DNA of 18,069 nucleotides from an uncultured Roseburia sp. Its GTDB lineage: Bacteria > Bacillota_A > Clostridia > Lachnospirales > Lachnospiraceae. The position numbers and the translations under genes were made by a program. The DNA is taken from positions 1-18,069 of the forward strand of contig CAAEAE010000164.1 of the NCBI GenBank assembly GCA_900753715.1. Reading direction: 5' to 3'. Numbering within the stretch: position 1 is the first letter of the stretch; every line of letters begins with the position of its first letter. Under the pieces are notes generated by a model. The model saw only the letters and a program-made list of their open reading frames with translations, had not been told where the DNA came from and searched no databases. Positions 13,866-18,069 of this stretch are shown piece by piece.

Positions 13866-13896
13866 CAGACTGGCTCATTTATGGGCCGGTCTGTTT
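13866..13896 (+). terminator. Terminator-like hairpin between tig and clpP
   Basis: CAGACTGGCTC (13866-13876) pairs with GGGCCGGTCTG (13883-13893) over 11 bp with two G-U pairs, around a six-base ATTTAT loop, followed by only three T. The stem is strong but the short U-tract suggests partial termination, which would let a fraction of polymerases continue into clpP. No strong promoter for clpP is evident in the 30 bp that remain. Confidence 0.5.
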
Positions 13897-13924
13897 AGCC
13901 TTATAGGAGATTGGAGGAAAAGAT

Positions 13925-14509
13925 ATGAGTTTAGTACCTTACGTTGTGGAACAGACCAGCAGAGGAGAGCGCAATTACGACATTTATTCCCGGTTATTGA
14001 AAGATAGAATTATTTTTCTTGGAGAGGAAGTCAACGAAACAACAGCAAGCCTTGTAGTGGCACAGCTTCTGTTTTTGGAATCAGAGGATCCGGGCAAAGA
14101 TATTCAGCTTTATATTAATTCTCCGGGAGGAATGGTAACCGCAGGTATGGCAATTTACGATACAATGCAGTACATCAAATGTGATGTTTCCACTATCTGT
14201 ATTGGTCTTGCAGCAAGTATGGGAGCATTCCTGTTAGCAGGCGGAACTAAGGGCAAACGTCTTGCACTTCCGAATGCAGAGATTATGATTCACCAGCCTT
14301 CCGGCGGTGCAAAAGGTCAGGCAACTGAGATTCAGATTGCAGCAGAGAACATTTTAAAGACCAAGAAGAAATTAAACGAGATTTTGGCTGCCAACACCGG
14401 AAAACCGTATGATGTGATTGCAGCAGACACAGAGAGAGACCATTATATGTCTGCAGAGGAAGCAATGGAGTACGGCTTAATTGACAGTGTGATTACAAAT
14501 AGGCAATAG
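13925..14509 (+). CDS. clpP: ATP-dependent Clp protease proteolytic subunit ClpP
   Basis: A 194-residue serine protease that forms the tetradecameric degradation chamber, used with ClpX from the next gene. The catalytic triad is in place: Ser98 in GLAASMGAF, His123 in IMIHQPSGG and Asp172 in ADTERDHYM. The oxyanion region SPGGMVTAG is also present. The N-terminus [16 protein letters not shown] is the normal start after propeptide-less initiation in Firmicutes, and length matches the family. GGAGG lies 8 nt before the ATG. It sits 140 bp after tig and 130 bp before clpX. I looked for CtsR heptads (GGTCAAA) and CIRCE elements upstream and found neither, so the usual Gram-positive heat-shock control is not obvious here. 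Confidence 0.98.
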   Translation: MSLVPYVVEQTSRGERNYDIYSRLLKDRIIFLGEEVNETTASLVVAQLLFLESEDPGKDIQLYINSPGGMVTAGMAIYDTMQYIKCDVSTICIGLAASMGAFLLAGGTKGKRLALPNAEIMIHQPSGGAKGQATEIQIAAENILKTKKKLNEILAANTGKPYDVIAADTERDHYMSAEEAMEYGLIDSVITNRQ

Positions 14510-14524
14510 TAAGTAAGGAAATGA

Positions 14525-14575
14525 TGAGGGTACCCTTGATAAGATATGGAATATAGTCTTATATGGATGCCCTCA
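14525..14575 (+). other. Long imperfect stem-loop between clpP and clpX
   Basis: TGAGGG (14525-14530) pairs with CCCTCA (14570-14575). Further in, ATAAGA (14539-14544) pairs with TCTTAT (14557-14562), with shorter pairings and small internal loops between. The apical loop is about 12 nt. No T-run follows, so a terminator is unlikely. It is probably an RNA structure within the operon transcript. Confidence 0.45.
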
Positions 14576-14577
14576 CT

Positions 14578-14609
14578 GTGCAAATTGCACAATTGCGCAA
14601 TTTGTGCAA
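14578..14609. promoter_or_regulatory. Overlapping palindromes upstream of clpX
   Basis: GTGCAAATTGCAC (14578-14590) is a perfect palindrome about a central A. Overlapping it, 14585-14609 is a 24-base palindrome interrupted by one extra T, with the perfect core AATTGCGCAATT (14591-14602). The units are variants of TTGCRCAA repeated in both orientations. It could be a protein-binding array or an RNA hairpin, 30 bp before the clpX start. I recognise no known regulator motif. Confidence 0.5.
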
Positions 14610-14639
14610 TGAGTAAATAACGGATATGGAGAAACGAAT

Positions 14640-15896
14640 ATGGCAGGAAGAAATGATGAAAAATTCCGATGCTCTTTTTGCGGAAAGACCCAGGACCAGG
14701 TACGCAAGCTGATTGCCGGTCCAAATGGTGCATACATCTGCGATGAGTGTGTCGATATTTGTGCGGAAATTATTGATGAAGAGTTAGTCAGAGATGATGC
14801 CGCAGCAGAGATAGAGGATGAGGAACAGATTAATCTGATTAAGCCAGAAGAGATGAAGGCGTTTTTGGATGAATATGTTATCGGTCAGGACCAGGCAAAA
14901 AAGGTGCTTTCCGTAGCAGTATACAACCACTACAAACGTATCATGGCAGACGCCGACCTTGGCGTAGAATTGCAGAAAAGTAATATTTTAATGCTTGGAC
15001 CGACAGGTTCCGGTAAAACATTACTGGCACAGACACTCGCGCGTGTATTAAACGTGCCGTTTGCAATTGCAGACGCGACAACGCTCACAGAAGCAGGTTA
15101 CGTGGGTGAGGATGTGGAAAATATCCTTTTAAAGCTGATTCAGGCAGCAGATTATAACATCGAGCGCGCACAGCACGGAATCATTTATATTGATGAGATT
15201 GACAAGATTTCCAAGAAATCAGAGAACGTGTCCATCACCAGAGATGTTTCCGGAGAAGGTGTACAGCAGGCATTGTTAAAGATTCTCGAGGGAACGGTTG
15301 CATCCGTGCCGCCACAGGGTGGAAGAAAACACCCGCAGCAGGAGCTGATTCAGATTGATACGACAAACATTCTGTTTATCTGCGGCGGAGCATTTGACGG
15401 GCTTGACAAGATTATTGAGACACGCCTTGACCAGAAGACCATCGGATTTAACGCGGAGATTAAAAACCGCGAGGAATATAATATCGGAGATGTGTTCAAA
15501 CACGCATTGCCACAGGATTTCGTAAAATTCGGACTGATTCCGGAGTTTATCGGCCGTGTGCCGGTGACCGTATCTTTGGATATGCTTGACCGTGAGGCTT
15601 TAATCCGGATTTTAAATGAGCCGAAGAATGCACTGACCAAGCAGTACAAGAAGCTGTTTGAGTTAGACGGCGTAGAGCTTACATTTGACCGGGAGGCGCT
15701 TAATGCCATTGCTGATAAGGCACTTGAGAGAAAGACAGGCGCAAGAGGTCTTCGTGCCATCATGGAGGCGGTAACACTGGATATGATGTACCACATTCCA
15801 TCGGACGAGTCCATTACAAACTGCCAGATTACAAAAGAACTGGTAGAAGAGAAGCTTTCCATTGAGGAGCGTCAGTTAGAGAAAATTGGCGCTTAG
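14640..15896 (+). CDS. clpX: ATP-dependent Clp protease ATP-binding subunit ClpX
   Basis: A 418-residue AAA+ unfoldase that recognises tagged substrates and feeds them into ClpP. The N-terminal zinc-binding domain shows Cys11, Cys14, Cys34 and Cys37 (RCSFCGK and YICDECVD). The AAA+ module has Walker A GPTGSGKT (120-127), Walker [10 protein letters not shown] (Asp185-Glu186), the pore loop GYVGEDV and the RKH-type loop GGRKHPQQE. The C-terminal small domain has [13 protein letters not shown] with the sensor-2 arginine region. The ClpP-docking tripeptide should lie in the region near residues 265-275 (KTIGFNAE, where IGF is the expected docking loop). All are intact, so it should be functional. 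GGAGA precedes the ATG. Co-transcription with clpP and lon is likely. Confidence 0.98.
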   Translation: MAGRNDEKFRCSFCGKTQDQVRKLIAGPNGAYICDECVDICAEIIDEELVRDDAAAEIEDEEQINLIKPEEMKAFLDEYVIGQDQAKKVLSVAVYNHYKRIMADADLGVELQKSNILMLGPTGSGKTLLAQTLARVLNVPFAIADATTLTEAGYVGEDVENILLKLIQAADYNIERAQHGIIYIDEIDKISKKSENVSITRDVSGEGVQQALLKILEGTVASVPPQGGRKHPQQELIQIDTTNILFICGGAFDGLDKIIETRLDQKTIGFNAEIKNREEYNIGDVFKHALPQDFVKFGLIPEFIGRVPVTVSLDMLDREALIRILNEPKNALTKQYKKLFELDGVELTFDREALNAIADKALERKTGARGLRAIMEAVTLDMMYHIPSDESITNCQITKELVEEKLSIEERQLEKIGA

Positions 15897-15940
15897 ACAT
15901 TTGTCATAAACCGGAAAGTGAAATAGAAAGAGGAAGACAT

Positions 15941-18069
15941 TTGGATACAGTAATTGTGAGGATGCCTGCGGTAGCACTCCGGGGGATGGTGATTCTTCCG
16001 GGAATGATAGCACATTTCGATATCAGCAGGGACAAATCCATCAAAGCTGTGGAAAAGGCGATGATGGAGGAACAGAAGATTTTTCTGGCTGCACAAAAGG
16101 ATGTAGAGCAGGAAGAACCGGGAATTGATGACCTTTATCAGGTGGGAATCATCGCAGAAGTAAAACAGGTCATTAAGATGCAGAATAATATTGTGCGTAT
16201 TCTTGTCGAGGGAAAAGAGCGTGCAAAATTAGAATCCTTTGCGGAGACGACAGAATATCTTCTGGCAGAGGTTCTACGATTGGAAGACGACACAGAGGAA
16301 GAACTTGCACCGGAAGTGAAAGAAGCAATGGTGCGGAGCCTTAGTGAGACGTTTCAGAAGTATGCAACTGTGAATCCGCGGATTGGGAAAGAAATGCAGC
16401 GCCAGATGAGCGAGACAAAAGAGCTTGATGTGCTGATGGATCAGATGGCGAATAATCTGCCGATTTACTATGAGCAGAAGCAGCGGATTTTAGAGGCAGT
16501 TTCTCTGACCGAGCGCTATGAGGTACTGCTTGGAATCCTTTTAAAAGAAATTGATGTTATTGCAATCAAGAATGATTTTCAGGCGAAAGTGAAGGAGCGG
16601 GTCGACAAGAACCAGAGGGATTATATTCTGCGTGAGCAGATGAAGCTTATCCGTGAGGAACTTGGGGAAGACCACACCGAATCGGACGCAGATTCTTACC
16701 TTGAAGCACTGAAGAAATTAAAGGCGGACAAGGAAGTAAAGGACAAAATCCGCAAGGAAATTGAGCGTTTTAAGAGCATCAGCTCCAATTCTTCAGAGAG
16801 TGCCGTCTCAAGAGGCTATATCGAGACATTACTGGAACTTCCGTGGAATAAAGAATCAAAAGACAATAAAGACCTCAAAAATGCAGAACGTATTTTGAAT
16901 GAAGACCACTACGGTCTGGAAAAGGTAAAAGAGAGGATACTCGAATTTCTTGCTGTCCGTAATCTCACAAGCAAAGGTGAAAGCCCGATTATCTGCCTTG
17001 TGGGACCTCCGGGAACCGGAAAGACCAGTATTGCGCGCTCCGTGGCAAAGGCACTTGATAAAAAATATGTGCGCATCTGCCTCGGAGGTGTCCGGGATGA
17101 AGCGGAAATCCGTGGACACAGGAAGACGTATGTAGGAGCTATGCCGGGACGAATTGTGAACGGGTTACGCAGTGCCGGTGTGAAAAATCCGCTGATGCTG
17201 TTAGACGAAATTGACAAGATGAGCAGTGACTATAAGGGAGATACAGCGTCTGCCCTGCTGGAAGTCTTAGATTCAGAGCAGAATAACAAGTTCAGAGACC
17301 ATTACGTAGAACTGCCGATTGATTTGTCAGAGGTGCTTTTTATCGCAACCGCAAATTCCGTACAGGATATCCCAAGACCTCTTTTGGACCGTATGGAGCT
17401 TATTGAGGTGACCAGCTATACGGAGAATGAAAAGGCGCATATTGCAAAGGAGCATTTATTAGAGAAGCAGATTCTTCGCAACGGACTGAAAAAAGACCAG
17501 CTTACGATAAGCGACAAGGCACTGGCACGGATTATTTCCGGTTATACGAGAGAAGCGGGGGTCCGCGGCTTGGAGCGCAAGCTCGGCGAAATTGCCAGAA
17601 AAGCGGCGCGTGAGATTTACAGTCAGGAGAAAAAGACGGTAAAAATCACAGAGCAGAATCTGGGAAAGTACCTTGGAAAAGAAAGATACAGCTTTGATAG
17701 AAAGAACGATAACGATGAGATTGGAATCGTGCGCGGGCTTGCCTGGACGAGCGTCGGCGGTGATACCCTTGAAATCGAAGTCAATGTGATGCCGGGAAAA
17801 GGCAAGTTTCAGCTGACCGGAAAGCTCGGCGATGTGATGAAGGAATCGGCACAGGCGGGAATCAGCTATATTCGTTCCGTCAGTGAGCAGTATCACATTC
17901 CAAAGAAATTTTTCACGGAAAACGACATCCATATCCATATCCCGGAGGGAGCGGTTCCAAAAGATGGACCGTCTGCAGGAATTACGATGGCGACTGCGAT
18001 GCTATCTGCAATCACAAAGACGCCGGTGCGTGCGGATGTGGCGATGACGGGAGAAATTACGCTGCGCGG
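15941..18069 (+). CDS. lon: ATP-dependent protease Lon (LonA), truncated by the window end
   Basis: A partial gene of 709 complete codons. The N-terminal substrate-recognition domain opens [19 protein letters not shown], followed by helical LON-N sequence including [12 protein letters not shown]. The AAA+ module has Walker A GPPGTGKT (355-362) and Walker [11 protein letters not shown] (Asp422-Glu423). The protease domain contains [10 protein letters not shown] with the nucleophile Ser678, the position expected for LonA. The window stops at TGEITLR, so the partner lysine (about 40 residues after the serine in the family) is not visible. The start is taken as TTG 15941 with AGAGGAAG about 7 nt upstream. 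The next in-frame ATG, at 15962, has no comparable site and would trim the N-terminal strand. It is 44 bp after clpX, last of the visible cluster. Lon degrades misfolded and short-lived regulatory proteins. Confidence 0.96.
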   Translation, partial: MDTVIVRMPAVALRGMVILPGMIAHFDISRDKSIKAVEKAMMEEQKIFLAAQKDVEQEEPGIDDLYQVGIIAEVKQVIKMQNNIVRILVEGKERAKLESFAETTEYLLAEVLRLEDDTEEELAPEVKEAMVRSLSETFQKYATVNPRIGKEMQRQMSETKELDVLMDQMANNLPIYYEQKQRILEAVSLTERYEVLLGILLKEIDVIAIKNDFQAKVKERVDKNQRDYILREQMKLIREELGEDHTESDADSYLEALKKLKADKEVKDKIRKEIERFKSISSNSSESAVSRGYIETLLELPWNKESKDNKDLKNAERILNEDHYGLEKVKERILEFLAVRNLTSKGESPIICLVGPPGTGKTSIARSVAKALDKKYVRICLGGVRDEAEIRGHRKTYVGAMPGRIVNGLRSAGVKNPLMLLDEIDKMSSDYKGDTASALLEVLDSEQNNKFRDHYVELPIDLSEVLFIATANSVQDIPRPLLDRMELIEVTSYTENEKAHIAKEHLLEKQILRNGLKKDQLTISDKALARIISGYTREAGVRGLERKLGEIARKAAREIYSQEKKTVKITEQNLGKYLGKERYSFDRKNDNDEIGIVRGLAWTSVGGDTLEIEVNVMPGKGKFQLTGKLGDVMKESAQAGISYIRSVSEQYHIPKKFFTENDIHIHIPEGAVPKDGPSAGITMATAMLSAITKTPVRADVAMTGEITLR

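Noticed and set aside
13785..14640. CtsR or HrcA (CIRCE) heat-shock operators near clpP and clpX
   Set aside because: I looked for GGTCAAA heptads and for TTAGCACTC/GAGTGCTAA arms and saw neither. The palindromes present have a different sequence.
15350..15862. A 170-codon minus-strand frame inside clpX
   Set aside because: It is antisense to an intact clpX; its Ser-rich, low-complexity translation is the usual shadow of a codon-biased gene.
17459..17938. A 159-codon minus-strand frame inside lon
   Set aside because: It lies wholly antisense to the conserved Lon protease domain, with no promoter or ribosome binding site of its own.

Overview
The window looks like a chromosomal segment from a spore-forming, anaerobic member of the Clostridia, most likely a Lachnospiraceae relative (Roseburia/Eubacterium/Blautia-like). 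This rests on gene content: an alpha/beta-type small acid-soluble spore protein, an aldo/keto reductase fused to a two-cluster ferredoxin module, KtrAB-type potassium uptake, AGGAGG ribosome binding sites, and the gene order trigger factor, clpP, clpX, lon. The assignment is by protein resemblance, with no database search. I see no rRNA, tRNA, CRISPR array, insertion sequence or prophage.

Layout. 1-1219 (+): the tail of an unidentified gene, then an iron-sulfur aldo/keto reductase. 1216-3221 (-): a two-gene potassium uptake operon, ktrB then ktrA, convergent with the reductase. 3222-3354: a short divergent control region with two overlapping palindromes. 3355-5752 (+): a proline/glutamine/asparagine-rich single-pass membrane protein, a DUF1653-type protein and a class I methyltransferase. 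5727-6194 (-): a CYTH-domain protein whose tail overlaps the methyltransferase. 6304-6867 (+): a DJ-1/PfpI protein, divergent from the CYTH gene. 6869-6921: a shared bidirectional terminator. 6933-7139 (-): the spore protein gene.

7231-11208 (+) is the most interesting part. A near-consensus promoter drives a 40-codon small ORF with a good ribosome binding site. Two rho-independent terminator-like hairpins follow. Then come two overlapping-function ABC exporter half-transporters with the asymmetric ATP-site signature of a heterodimeric multidrug exporter. This is the arrangement expected for leader-peptide-controlled transcription attenuation, as described for bmrB-bmrCD in Bacillus subtilis. 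The 3' end of the small ORF is nearly repeated in the 3' arm and U-tract of the second terminator, and one purine-rich segment can pair with either copy. That suggests a specific switch.

11329-12253 (+): a Nudix hydrolase under its own strong promoter, then a GNAT acetyltransferase remnant broken by an in-frame TAG and a one-base frameshift. 12294-18069 (+): the protein quality-control cluster tig (ribosome-bound chaperone), clpP and clpX (ATP-dependent protease core and its unfoldase) and lon (cut by the window end before its catalytic lysine). The spacers between tig and clpP and between clpP and clpX contain elaborate hairpins and palindromes, which may set the ratios of these products.
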